Assembly: GCA_902785455.1 (NCBI GenBank) | Contig: CACZYY010000018.1 | Location: forward strand, 1-43,560 | DNA length: 43,560 nucleotides | Reading direction: 5' to 3' | Origin: an uncultured Spirochaetaceae bacterium | Lineage (GTDB): Bacteria; Spirochaetota; Spirochaetia; Treponematales; Treponemataceae | Shown here: positions 8,831 through 16,731 of the stretch, piece after piece | Layout: every line of letters begins with the position of its first letter | Numbering within the stretch: the stretch's first letter is position 1 | Position numbers and translations under genes: made by a program | Notes under the pieces: model-generated | What the model was told of the DNA's origin: nothing | What the model saw: the letters and a program-made list of their open reading frames with translations, nothing else | The model's database searches: none

Positions 8831-9548
8831 TTAATTTTTCGTAATCCCAGTTGAAAATCTCATTGATTGTTGATTCAGAAGTTCTGACACTTTGCTCAGA
8901 GGCAAATCTAACGATTTAGCAATTATTTCTTCCGATACTCCATTTCCATAAAGTTTTATTGCTGCTTCAATAGCTTTTTGGGCAGCACCTTCTCTTTTTG
9001 CGGCTCGTGTTAAATCTCTGTCGTGCAAGTTCATAGCGGCGTAATCCCAGTTGAAAATTTCATTGATTGTTGATTCAGAAGTTCTGACACTTTGCTCAGA
9101 GGCAAATCTAACGATTTGGCAATTATTTCTTCCGACACTCCATTTCCATAAAGTTTTATTGCCGCCTCAATTGCTTTTTGGGCAGCACCTTCTAGAATAC
9201 CTTCTCTTTTTGCGACTCGTGTTAAATCTCTGTCGTGCAAGTTCATAGCGGCGTAATCCCTCCTGAAAATCTCATTATCTTTGATTTTCTCAACCAAATC
9301 TGAAAGCCTGTTTGAGAAATCGTCTTTTCCTGGTTCGTTAGTGTGAATGAAGTGAAGGAACGATCTGATTCGCTCGTCCTTTTCTTTTTCGTATGCACTT
9401 GCATTATAAATGACCTTGAGGGATTTGTCATTCAAATTCACGAGAGGATTTTGTCAGTGTCCTTGATGTAAACATCGAGCCGAACGCCTTTGGTGGTGTA
9501 GTAGGGGGCGATTGTCTTTTCTAACTCTGGGTATTCGACATGATTCAC
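8831..9548 (-). pseudogene. Rpn-family (PD-(D/E)XK) nuclease/transposase remnant
   Basis: Broken gene read leftwards. A first fragment (GTG at 9548) encodes YYTTKGVRLDVYIKD, like the N-terminal core of Rpn/PD-(D/E)XK transposase-type nucleases, and stops at about 9438. An overlapping second fragment (9441-9031, 136 aa) picks up the family's C-terminal part (NLNDKSLKVIYNASAYEKE...SFLHFI, LTRVAKREG, then a helical tail SEEIIAKSLDLPLSKVSELL). The catalytic middle, roughly 100 residues or more, is missing. A third fragment (9034-8831, 67 aa) is a repeat of the tail. Rpn proteins are normally about 300 aa. Almost certainly non-functional. The N-terminal fragment overlaps the stop of the upstream ATPase gene. 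Confidence 0.75.
8841..9252. repeat. 200-bp tandem duplication within the Rpn remnant
   Basis: Copy 1 (8841-9040) and copy 2 (9041-9252) both start GTAATCCCAGTTGAAAAT and end CAAGTTCATAGCGGC. They differ at about seven positions and by a 12-bp indel (codons for ILEG-like residues). The low divergence indicates a recent duplication. A third, short related start follows at 9253. Confidence 0.9.
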
Positions 9549-10471
9549 GCGCTTTTCGGCAAAATCAGCTTATCCACAACGATATAAACGTCCTCGATGC
9601 GGAGTTTGAGTTTTTTCTCAATCATTGAGATTACGAAGGCTTTTAGCTGCTCACTTATTTGTGTCAGCTCGCGGCCAAGCGGAACATCGACTGTCATGAT
9701 GAATGTGTAGCCTGATTTTTCGTTTTTGACTGTGAGTTTTTTGATTCTGACATGCTCGTTGAATTCTCCGATGAAACTCATGGTCATTTGTGCGAGAACT
9801 GCGTGAGAACATTCTTTGCGTTCTTGCTGAGAGAATGCCGGACGGACAAGGGATTTTTCGAAGAGCTTTGTGTTCTGAGAAGGTGTTGACTCTGCTTTGC
9901 CAAAAAATTTTCCGAGAATCGTTGCCAAGAATTTGTTTTTTGCCGTAGATACCCGGATTGAATCGTAGAAAATTTTTGAGTATGACTGATTTTTGACCTC
10001 GTAAGCTCGCACAGGAATAACGTGCTTTCCTTCAATCTGGCGGCTCCGGCGGGCTTCTTCCATTTGCTCCGGCGTGGCAATTTCTTCGATTTTAATATAT
10101 TTTTCGGGTAATGGAAGCTGAAGACGGACTGCGATTTTATTGACCATCTTTTCGCTCGTGCCCAAAATGAGGATTTTTTTGATTTTGTTTTTTTGAATTG
10201 CGCGCGCAACTGAATCCCGGTGCCCTTTGTCGTCGAAAAGGGCTGTGCGCACGGCTCCCATGTAGTTTTTTTCGAGTTTTGCGGATTTTCCTGCCAAAAT
10301 ATCATCGGCATGGATAAGAAGACCGTCATCAATAATGGTCTTGATTCCATACTGCTGGGCAACAAGCTTGGCCCTGAAACTTTTTCCTGTACCGCTTGGA
10401 CCATAAAAAGCAAAAACAGTTGTTCCCTTTTTTTCAAGTCCGATAAATTCTTTTAGTGATTCGAGATTCAT
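9545..10471 (-). CDS. P-loop ATPase-like protein with possible Asp23-like C-terminal domain
   Basis: 308 aa, function not recognised. Residues about 20-32 form a Walker A loop (GPSGTGKS), followed by a short nucleotide-binding core (KTIIDDGLLIHADD, KKILILGTSEKM). The last ~85 residues (SHAVLAQMTM to VVDKLIL) have the strand-helix pattern and the hydrophobic VDVPLG/VYIVVDK strands seen in Asp23/Gls24 proteins, but this match is by eye and weak. It is cytosolic, with no signal or membrane segment. It follows the pseudouridine synthase by 40 nt. There is no Shine-Dalgarno sequence; a TATTAT box lies 7 nt before the ATG, so it may have its own leaderless transcript. Confidence is high that it is a gene and low for any role. 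Confidence 0.75.
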   Translation of the reverse strand: MNLESLKEFIGLEKKGTTVFAFYGPSGTGKSFRAKLVAQQYGIKTIIDDGLLIHADDILAGKSAKLEKNYMGAVRTALFDDKGHRDSVARAIQKNKIKKILILGTSEKMVNKIAVRLQLPLPEKYIKIEEIATPEQMEEARRSRQIEGKHVIPVRAYEVKNQSYSKIFYDSIRVSTAKNKFLATILGKFFGKAESTPSQNTKLFEKSLVRPAFSQQERKECSHAVLAQMTMSFIGEFNEHVRIKKLTVKNEKSGYTFIMTVDVPLGRELTQISEQLKAFVISMIEKKLKLRIEDVYIVVDKLILPKSA

Positions 10472-10511
10472 TTAAGCTATAATATTATTTTAACGCGGGG
10501 AAGGTTAATTT

Positions 10512-11513
10512 TCAATGAAATGTAGAAAAAAATTCAGGCACAGGTGCGCAAAGTTTTTCCGGCAATCCAATGGGATTATCTTTTGGAAAATAAAGTTCCG
10601 CCGCGTGTAAGAAAAAATCCTGCCCAAATTTTTTGGAATCAATCTTAGTTCCGCCGTAAGCCGTATCCCCCAGAAGCGGGAATCCATGATAAGCACACTG
10701 CGAGCGAATCTGGTGAGTGCGCCCGGTGATAATCAGAATACGTGCCAAAGTAACTTCTTTTCCATTAAAACGAGCATGAGAAAGAGGAAAAACTTCAGTA
10801 TGCGCAAATTTGCCCTCATCAGAAGAATTAACAGAAACTGTATGAAAACCCTCATCGTGAACGAAGGGAACTGTACAATTGCTCTTTGTGCTCACTTCTA
10901 ACTTTTGTATGTGATCTTCCCAGACCGCGTTTTGGGTAAGATTTCCTTCGAGAATTGCAAGATAGACTTTTTGAATCTCATGTGATTTTATTTTTTCGCT
11001 GAACCATTTAGCTCCGTCAAGATTCTGCGAGAACGCAATCAGGCCTGTTGTTTTCCGGTCAAGACGGTGCAGAGGACCAGTTCTGAACGCGAGCGATGTG
11101 TTTTTGTGAGTGAGTTCGTAGTCGCCCTGGACGATTTCGGCCAGTGATTTTCCGTTTGATGAAGCGGACGGCTGAACCGGGATGTCGTAGGGCTTGTTCA
11201 GAATCAGGATTGATTCATTTTTGAAGATGATTATGTCCTTTGAAAGAGGGGATTGCTTCGCGTGGCTTGCGGTTTTGTCTGAATTTTCGCCTTCAAATTG
11301 TGTTTTGGACAACAAAAAATCTGCAATCTGTATGTCATCGCCTTCACTGACGCGGAAATTTCCGTCTGCTTTTTTGCCGTTGACTTTGACGAGACCTTTG
11401 CGAAGAAGTTTATATATTGAAGAAAGATTCTCTTCGTTCAAAAATCTTCGCAAAATCCTGTCCAGCCTGCGCTCAGAGTCGTCTTTTCCTGCGGTGAAGT
11501 GCGTGAAATTCAT
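10512..11513 (-). CDS. RluC/RluD-family 23S rRNA pseudouridine synthase
   Basis: 333 aa. It isomerises specific uridines in large-subunit rRNA. An N-terminal S4 RNA-binding domain (ERRLDRILRRFL, LVKVNGKKAD, about residues 12-70) is followed by the synthase core. That core has ILNKPYDIPVQPS, the catalytic-Asp motif HRLDRKTTGL and the later RTHQIRSQCAYHGFPLLGD motif. Length fits RluC/RluD. The ATG lies 5 bp after the livF stop, so it is probably read through from the liv operon even though its function is unrelated. Which uridines it targets (RluC or RluD sites) cannot be told from sequence. Confidence 0.92.
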   Translation of the reverse strand: MNFTHFTAGKDDSERRLDRILRRFLNEENLSSIYKLLRKGLVKVNGKKADGNFRVSEGDDIQIADFLLSKTQFEGENSDKTASHAKQSPLSKDIIIFKNESILILNKPYDIPVQPSASSNGKSLAEIVQGDYELTHKNTSLAFRTGPLHRLDRKTTGLIAFSQNLDGAKWFSEKIKSHEIQKVYLAILEGNLTQNAVWEDHIQKLEVSTKSNCTVPFVHDEGFHTVSVNSSDEGKFAHTEVFPLSHARFNGKEVTLARILIITGRTHQIRSQCAYHGFPLLGDTAYGGTKIDSKKFGQDFFLHAAELYFPKDNPIGLPEKLCAPVPEFFSTFH

Positions 11514-11518
11514 CGAGC

Positions 11519-12229
11519 TTATTTCTTTTTTCCAAGGTAAGCCTCACGGACTTCCGGGTTCTCCAGAAGTTCCTTTCCGCTTCCCTTTAAGACAATTTCA
11601 CCGGTCTCAAGAACATAAGCGATGTCGGCTGTTTTGAGAGCCATGTTAGCGTTCTGCTCGACAAGAAGAATCGTGACGCCTTTTTTGTTGATTTCGCGTA
11701 TGATCTCAAAAATGTGCTGCACGATAAGAGGCGCAAGACCCAACGAAGGCTCGTCAAGCATCAGAATCTTCGGGCGGCTCATAAGGGCTCGTCCTACCGC
11801 AAGCATCTGCTGCTCGCCGCCGCTCAAAGTGCCTGCAAACTGCCAGTTTCGTTCCTTGAGGCGCGGGAAAAGCTCGTAAATCCATTCAAGGTCTCTCTGA
11901 ATTTCTTCCTTGTCTTTTCTCAGGTATGCGCCAATCATCAGGTTTTCAAGAACAGTCAAATCAGAAAAAACATGGCGGCCTTCCGGGGAAAGAGCGATTC
12001 CTTCGGCACAGATTTTGTTGATCGGGCTCCAGATAAGTTCCTTGTTGTCGAGGCGGATTGAGCCTGACTGAGGTTTTACAAGACCAGAGATTGAGCGGAG
12101 AAGGGTTGATTTTCCGGCACCGTTAGCACCAATCAGAGTGACGATTTTTCCGTCCGGAACTTCGAGATTTATTCCGCGGAGTGCTTTGATTCCGCCGTAA
12201 GAAACATGTAAATCACTAATTTTAAGCAT
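11519..12229 (-). CDS. livF: Branched-chain amino acid ABC transporter, ATPase LivF
   Basis: 236 aa, second ATPase of the Liv high-affinity importer on the cytoplasmic face. Walker A GANGAGKST, signature LSGGEQQML, Walker B ILMLDEPSLGLAP and the H-loop region VEQNAN are intact; the NANMAL tail is typical of LivF. The start is taken at the ATG that begins MLKISDLHVSYGG, which matches family length; an upstream in-frame start would add 14 residues of livG overlap with no homology. An AGGAG lies 12 nt upstream, right after the livG stop. Part of livJ-H-M-G-F. Confidence 0.95.
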   Translation of the reverse strand: MLKISDLHVSYGGIKALRGINLEVPDGKIVTLIGANGAGKSTLLRSISGLVKPQSGSIRLDNKELIWSPINKICAEGIALSPEGRHVFSDLTVLENLMIGAYLRKDKEEIQRDLEWIYELFPRLKERNWQFAGTLSGGEQQMLAVGRALMSRPKILMLDEPSLGLAPLIVQHIFEIIREINKKGVTILLVEQNANMALKTADIAYVLETGEIVLKGSGKELLENPEVREAYLGKKK

Positions 12230-12245
12230 ATTCTTTTCTTCGCTC

Positions 12246-13091
12246 CTATCGCACGTCGTTGCTTTCGCCAAGATAAGCCGAAATTACTTCCGGATTGTTC
12301 TGAATCTCTTCCGGAGTTCCCTTTGCAATTAATGCACCGAAGTTCAATACATAAATCCTGTCAGAAATGTCCATGACCAGATCCATGTGATGCTCAATCA
12401 TAAAGACCGTAAGGTGAAAGTCATCGCGGATTTTTCGGATAAAGTCAGTGAGCTCGGCTGTTTCCTGCGGGTTCATGCCGGCAGCAGGCTCGTCCAGAAG
12501 CAGAAGGCTTGGATTTGTGGCAAGTGCGCGCGCAATTTCTAGCCGTCTCTGCAATCCATAAGGAAGACTGGTACAAAGCTCGTCCTTCACGTCGTAAAGA
12601 CCTAAGATTTTCAAGAGTTCTTCGGTTTCTTCGCGCTGCTTTTTCTCTTCCTTTCGGTTGAGACGGAAAGTTGCCGTAAAGATGTTGCTGGTTCGCCTCA
12701 TGTGCTTTGCAATCAGAACGTTCGTAAAGACCGTCTGGCTCTTCCACAAGCGGATGTTCTGGAATGTTCGGGCGATTCCAAGCTTTGTGATTACATCCGG
12801 GGTTGGCTCGATATGTTTTGTGTAGTCGCCTCGGTTTGTTCCGGCGTATAGCTTCTTCATCTTGCCGCGCGGATAATTTTCTACGATATGATTTCCGTTA
12901 AAATAGACCGCGCCGTTTGTTGGGGCGTAAACTCCTGTTACGACATTGAAAGCCGTTGTTTTGCCAGCACCGTTCGGGCCAATCAAAGAGACGATTTCGC
13001 CTTTGTTTACTTCAAGGGAAAGATTGTTCACAGCCACAACGCCGCCAAACTGCATCGTGACATTTTTCATTTCAAGTACATGCTCTGCCAT
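12246..13091 (-). CDS. livG: Branched-chain amino acid ABC transporter, ATPase LivG
   Basis: 281 aa, first ATPase of the Liv importer. Walker A GPNGAGKTT, a long insert after it (residues about 60-95), signature region LPYGLQRRLEIARAL with the LivG-type substitution for LSGGQ, Walker B LLLLDEPAAGMNP and H-loop MIEHHMD. ARTFQNIRLW is diagnostic of LivG. ATG directly follows the livM stop, so the two are translationally linked. Confidence 0.95.
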   Translation of the reverse strand: MAEHVLEMKNVTMQFGGVVAVNNLSLEVNKGEIVSLIGPNGAGKTTAFNVVTGVYAPTNGAVYFNGNHIVENYPRGKMKKLYAGTNRGDYTKHIEPTPDVITKLGIARTFQNIRLWKSQTVFTNVLIAKHMRRTSNIFTATFRLNRKEEKKQREETEELLKILGLYDVKDELCTSLPYGLQRRLEIARALATNPSLLLLDEPAAGMNPQETAELTDFIRKIRDDFHLTVFMIEHHMDLVMDISDRIYVLNFGALIAKGTPEEIQNNPEVISAYLGESNDVR

Positions 13092-14207
13092 TTATTCCTC
13101 CAATCCTTCCTTTTTGAATTTGAGTTTAAGGTCTCTGAATGCCTTTTTGCAGCCTTTCAGTTTTTTGATTATGCCGGCCACAGAAAATTCGTGCTCGCCC
13201 ATGATTCCTTTTTGATAGAAAAGAACGATAAGCATGATGACCACAGAGAAAACGACTTTTCGGAAGCCCGGACGCAAAATTTGAATCGGCGTGATGTTGA
13301 GGTTCGCGTTGTCGAGGAAGCGGAGCCACCATTCAGAACAGGCGATGAAGAGGAAGGAAGCGATGCAGCTTCCCGTTACGCTACCGATGCCGCCGATTAC
13401 GACGATGAGCAGAATTTCGTAGGTCATTGCCGATTTGAACTGGCTTGCCTGAATCGTTGTCTGGAACATTGCCAGAAGCGCACCCGAAATGCCTGCGAAG
13501 AAAGAGCTGATTGTGAACGAAAGCTGCTTGTGACGGGCAAGGTTGATTCCCATTGCCTCTGCAGCAACTTCATCGTCTCGGATTGCCTTGAATGCGCGTC
13601 CGTAAGTTGAGTTAATTAATAGAAGAATAAGTGCGATACAGATTCCGCTGACTGTAAAATAGAATAGTGTTGAGCGGAAGACCGGATATTTTCGCAGAAG
13701 GTTTGAGCCGTTCGTGATTACGCCCAGCTTGTCCCACTGGAAAATCGCACGGATAATCTCTGCAAAGCCCAAAGTCGCGATTGCAAGATAGTCTGACTTT
13801 AAGTGCAAGACAGGAAGACCGATCAGATATGCAAAGAGGGCAGCCACAAGACCCGCAAGAATCAGGGCAACGAAAACAGGAAGAGTGAAGTGGATCGCGC
13901 CGCCGTTAAAATACTGATAGACCTGCTCGCGGGCAGAAAGTGGAATCGTGAAAATCGCGTAAGTGTATGCGCCCAAAAGCATGAAACCAGCCTGACCCAA
14001 GCTGAAAAGACCTGTGAAGCCGTTCAGAAGGTTCATCGAGACTGCAACGAGTGCATAAATCGCGCCTTTTTTAAGAACCGTGAACAAAATGCTCGTGGGC
14101 GGAACCACAGCTTCCAGAATTGCAATTGCAATGAAAAGGGCGGCAAGAAAAGCCCAGGCCGCGAGCTGATATTTTTTTTCTTTGATGAAAGTAAGTTTGT
14201 TTTCCAT
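13092..14207 (-). CDS. livM: Branched-chain amino acid ABC transporter, permease LivM
   Basis: 371 aa inner-membrane permease with about 8-10 hydrophobic segments. The family motif GLPVLHLKSDYLAIATLGFAE region and the coupling-loop segment TYGRAFKAIRDDEVAAEAMGIN are present. The start is the ATG giving MENKLTF, preceded by GGGGGC; a longer in-frame start would run 25 residues back into livH. There is a lysine-rich C-terminal tail (KLKGCKKAFRDLKLKFKKEG). It lies between livH and livG with a 13-bp gap after livH. Confidence 0.93.
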   Translation of the reverse strand: MENKLTFIKEKKYQLAAWAFLAALFIAIAILEAVVPPTSILFTVLKKGAIYALVAVSMNLLNGFTGLFSLGQAGFMLLGAYTYAIFTIPLSAREQVYQYFNGGAIHFTLPVFVALILAGLVAALFAYLIGLPVLHLKSDYLAIATLGFAEIIRAIFQWDKLGVITNGSNLLRKYPVFRSTLFYFTVSGICIALILLLINSTYGRAFKAIRDDEVAAEAMGINLARHKQLSFTISSFFAGISGALLAMFQTTIQASQFKSAMTYEILLIVVIGGIGSVTGSCIASFLFIACSEWWLRFLDNANLNITPIQILRPGFRKVVFSVVIMLIVLFYQKGIMGEHEFSVAGIIKKLKGCKKAFRDLKLKFKKEGLEE

Positions 14208-14220
14208 TTTAAGCCCCCGG

Positions 14221-15105
14221 TTAAACCTTGTCCGTAACTTTTTCGCCGAAGATGCCAGTTGGCATGAACATAAGAACCGCAATCAAAAGCACGAAAGTGA
14301 ATGCGTCACTGAAAGTGGTGAGACCGACGCCCTTGATGATGTTCTCGCAGATACCGATTAAAAATGCACCGATTACGGCTCCCGGAATAGAGCCGATGCC
14401 ACCAAAGACTGCCGCAACGAAAGCCTTGAGTCCAGGCATACCGCCGACCGTTGGCGTGACACCAGGATAATTCGAGAAGAAAAGTATTGAACCGACAGCC
14501 GCAAGGAATGAGCCGATGATGAATGTCATGCTGATAACCGAGTCGATTTTGATGCCCATGAGCTGGGCTGTCTCGAAATCTTTTGAAACGGCTCGCATTG
14601 CCATGCCGATTTTGGTGTGATTGATAAGAAGGACAAGGGCAACCACGAGAAGAATCGTGAGAAACGGAGTGATTACAGTGACACGCTTGGTGATTGCGCC
14701 CGCGATAGTGATTGAGTCGCTGATCCATGGAATCACAGGATATTTTTTGAGGAGTCCGCCAGTAAAGTAAAGGGCAAGGTTCTGCAAAAGATAGCTCATG
14801 CCGATTGCACTGATCATGATTGACATTCGTGGAGCCGTGCGGAGCGGTTTGTAAGCCACTCGCTCAACGGCGAATCCCAGAAGAACCGTCATGATAATCG
14901 TGAACGGAATCGAAACCCACAGAGGCATAAAAGAGTAGGCTGAAATCATGATAAGACCCGCCGCCATAAATACATCGCCGTGAGCGAAGTTGATAAGACG
15001 GAGAATTCCGTAGACCATGGTGTAGCCGATTGCGATAAGCGCGTACTGGCCGCCAGTGGAAATTCCCGCAAGGATGTAAGGAAGGTTGTTCTGTAAAGCG
15101 TTCAT
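14221..15105 (-). CDS. livH: Branched-chain amino acid ABC transporter, permease LivH
   Basis: 294 aa inner-membrane permease, about 8 membrane spans. It shows the LivH signatures GGQYALIAIGYTMVYGIL, RLINFAHGD near residue 37 and GIGSIPGAVIGAFLIGI near the end. The ATG is preceded by AGGAAAAAG. It follows livJ after a 245-bp gap that contains a strong palindrome, which could give less permease than binding protein. Pairs with LivM to form the channel. Confidence 0.95.
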   Translation of the reverse strand: MNALQNNLPYILAGISTGGQYALIAIGYTMVYGILRLINFAHGDVFMAAGLIMISAYSFMPLWVSIPFTIIMTVLLGFAVERVAYKPLRTAPRMSIMISAIGMSYLLQNLALYFTGGLLKKYPVIPWISDSITIAGAITKRVTVITPFLTILLVVALVLLINHTKIGMAMRAVSKDFETAQLMGIKIDSVISMTFIIGSFLAAVGSILFFSNYPGVTPTVGGMPGLKAFVAAVFGGIGSIPGAVIGAFLIGICENIIKGVGLTTFSDAFTFVLLIAVLMFMPTGIFGEKVTDKV

Positions 15106-15222
15106 TACTTTTTCCTATGAATAGATTTTCTCTGTTATTATATATAAAAACAATGATGTGAAAAAGTAATTAAAAGTAGAAAATTAAAAAAAAGAAAAAA
15201 AATATAATGTTGCAGACTGGTA

Positions 15223-15320
15223 CAAAAAAACGGTTGGAGTCGGAGTTCTGGCACGAACTCGCCTGAGCTTTGCTTACTGCGATGTTCGGGACAGGTTTCC
15301 GACGGAAAACCGTTTTTTTG
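15223..15320. repeat. Nested palindrome between livJ and livH
   Basis: Outer arms CAAAAAAACGGTT (15223-15235) and AACCGTTTTTTTG (15308-15320) match perfectly over 13 bp, with GTCGGA/TCCGAC inside and small hairpins such as GTTCTGGCACGAAC. On the minus strand the 3' U-run gives a plausible partial terminator between the binding-protein gene and the permease genes. Its build is the same as that of other nested palindromes in the window. Confidence 0.75.
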
Positions 15321-15350
15321 TTTCAGTTAATAAATCTTATATTTTATTTG

Positions 15351-16523
15351 TTATTTTACGCTCTGCTGTGCAACGAAGTCCCATTTTCCGGTTTCGTTGT
15401 TGACTTTCTTAACGTAAGCAACATCGCGTACAGCGTCGCCTGTGCTGTCAAATGCGATTGCGCCAGAAACACCTGTGTATTTTACACCTGGAAGTGCTTT
15501 GATTACGTCTGCGCCTTTTGTGCTGCCCGCAAGTTTGAGTGCTTCGAGTGCTGTGTAGTAAGCGTCGAATCCCATTGCAGAAACTGCGGCAATCTCGTCG
15601 TCACCGCCGTTGTTTGTTTTTGCGGTTGCGTTTGTGTTGAGGTAGTTGCGGAATCCTGTTACGAATTCTGTAACCTGTGCGTCTGTTGAACCTTCAACGA
15701 AGAATGTTGTTACATAGAGCTGAACATTTGTGCCTTTTGCCTGTGCGAGAACAACGTTAGAATCCCATGTGTCGCCGGCGAGGATTGGAACAGAGAGGCC
15801 CTGTGTGTTAGCCTGCTCGATGATGAGGGCAGCGGCTTCGATTGAAACAGGGCTGAAGAATACATCTGCGCCGATTTTCTTTGCGTTTGCGACATAAGCT
15901 GCGAAGTCAGAAGTTCCGTCCGGGAATGTCTCTTCGACAACTTCTCCGCCAAGTTTTTTGAATGCCTCGACGAAATATTTTACGAGACCGCCTGAATAGT
16001 CATCACCGAGTTTTGAAAGGCAGTATGCCTTTTTTGCAGAGAATTTGTCTGCTGCGAGGTTTGCAAGGACTGTGCCCTGGAATGGATCAAGGAAGCAGAT
16101 TCGGAAGTAGTGGTCGTTGCCCAAAGTAACCTGTGGGTTTGTACAAGTGATGCCGATTGCAGGAACCTGAGCTGCCGCAAAAGTGTCGCTTGCTGCGATT
16201 GAAACGCCTGAGCCGTAAGAGCCGAGAACTACAGAAACGCCTTTTGAGATAAGCTCACTGGCAGCTGTTACAGCCTTGTCGTTTGAAGACTCGTTGTCAA
16301 CGATTTCGAGCTGAACTTTGTACTCTTTGCCAGCGATTGTGACGGTTGGAGTCAATGAATTTGCGTACTGAACGCCCAAAGCCTCCTGTTTTCCGCCAGC
16401 ACCGTTATCGCCAGAAGCAGGCTCAAAAACACCGATTTTAACTACGGCAGCTTTTTCGCCGCCGCATGAAACGAAAGTTGCAGCCATTAAAGCCGCGCAC
16501 AAAGAAAGCAAAACTTTTTTCAT
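15351..16523 (-). CDS. livJ: Branched-chain amino acid ABC transporter, substrate-binding lipoprotein (LivJ/LivK type)
   Basis: 390 aa periplasmic binding protein tethered as a lipoprotein (ATFVSCGG lipobox, Cys at about residue 20). The mature part is a type I periplasmic binding fold (VKIGVFEPASG, VVLGSYGSG, AIGITCTNP, YCLSKLGDDYSGG, DVFFSPVS). The start is the ATG of MKKVLL, with AGAGGA 8 nt upstream, rather than an in-frame TTG two codons earlier. It is the first gene of livJ-H-M-G-F and probably the most expressed because of the hairpin after it. Exact ligand (Leu/Ile/Val or another amino acid or amide) is not fixed by sequence. Confidence 0.93.
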   Translation of the reverse strand: MKKVLLSLCAALMAATFVSCGGEKAAVVKIGVFEPASGDNGAGGKQEALGVQYANSLTPTVTIAGKEYKVQLEIVDNESSNDKAVTAASELISKGVSVVLGSYGSGVSIAASDTFAAAQVPAIGITCTNPQVTLGNDHYFRICFLDPFQGTVLANLAADKFSAKKAYCLSKLGDDYSGGLVKYFVEAFKKLGGEVVEETFPDGTSDFAAYVANAKKIGADVFFSPVSIEAAALIIEQANTQGLSVPILAGDTWDSNVVLAQAKGTNVQLYVTTFFVEGSTDAQVTEFVTGFRNYLNTNATAKTNNGGDDEIAAVSAMGFDAYYTALEALKLAGSTKGADVIKALPGVKYTGVSGAIAFDSTGDAVRDVAYVKKVNNETGKWDFVAQQSVK

Positions 16524-16590
16524 TTGCAATTCCTCTTTTAAGATAAAATTTTCTAAAATATACCAAAAAAATTGATTATATGGAAGTAAA

Positions 16591-16679
16591 AGTTTGGGGC
16601 TTGGGGCGCAGCCCCAGGAGAAGGGGGTGTGGTGAAGACAGAAATCTGGCTGAACCCAGGGGGAAGGCTTTTCCCCTTC
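16591..16679. repeat. GC-rich hairpin cluster between livJ and the GH5 gene
   Basis: The divergent gap between livJ and the glucanase gene holds GGGGC-GCA-GCCCC (16603-16615) and GGGGAA/TTTCCCC, enclosed by GAAGGGG (16620-16626) and CCCCTTC (16673-16679). Composition differs sharply from the AT-rich flanks. Role unknown. Confidence 0.6.
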
Positions 16680-16695
16680 ATTTTAAAAATTTAAA

Positions 16696-16724
16696 TTGCT
16701 TTTTGGAAACTTGGGATGTACAAT
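16696..16724 (+). promoter_or_regulatory. Promoter of the GH5 gene, leaderless arrangement
   Basis: TTGCTT, 17 nt, TACAAT. The -10 box ends 7 nt before the ATG at 16732, so transcription would start at or one base before the start codon. No Shine-Dalgarno sequence is present in the T-rich gap. Confidence 0.6.
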
Positions 16725-16731
16725 ATTTTTT

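Noticed and set aside
8841..9252. Direct repeats considered as a CRISPR array
   Set aside because: Only two ~200-bp units with no spacers, and they encode the tail of an Rpn-type protein.
12888..13610. 240-codon plus-strand frame opposite livG/livM
   Set aside because: Antisense shadow of two clear genes; no ribosome binding site or recognisable domain.
14306..14728. 140-codon frame overlapping livH
   Set aside because: His/Arg/Ser-rich shadow of livH in another frame.
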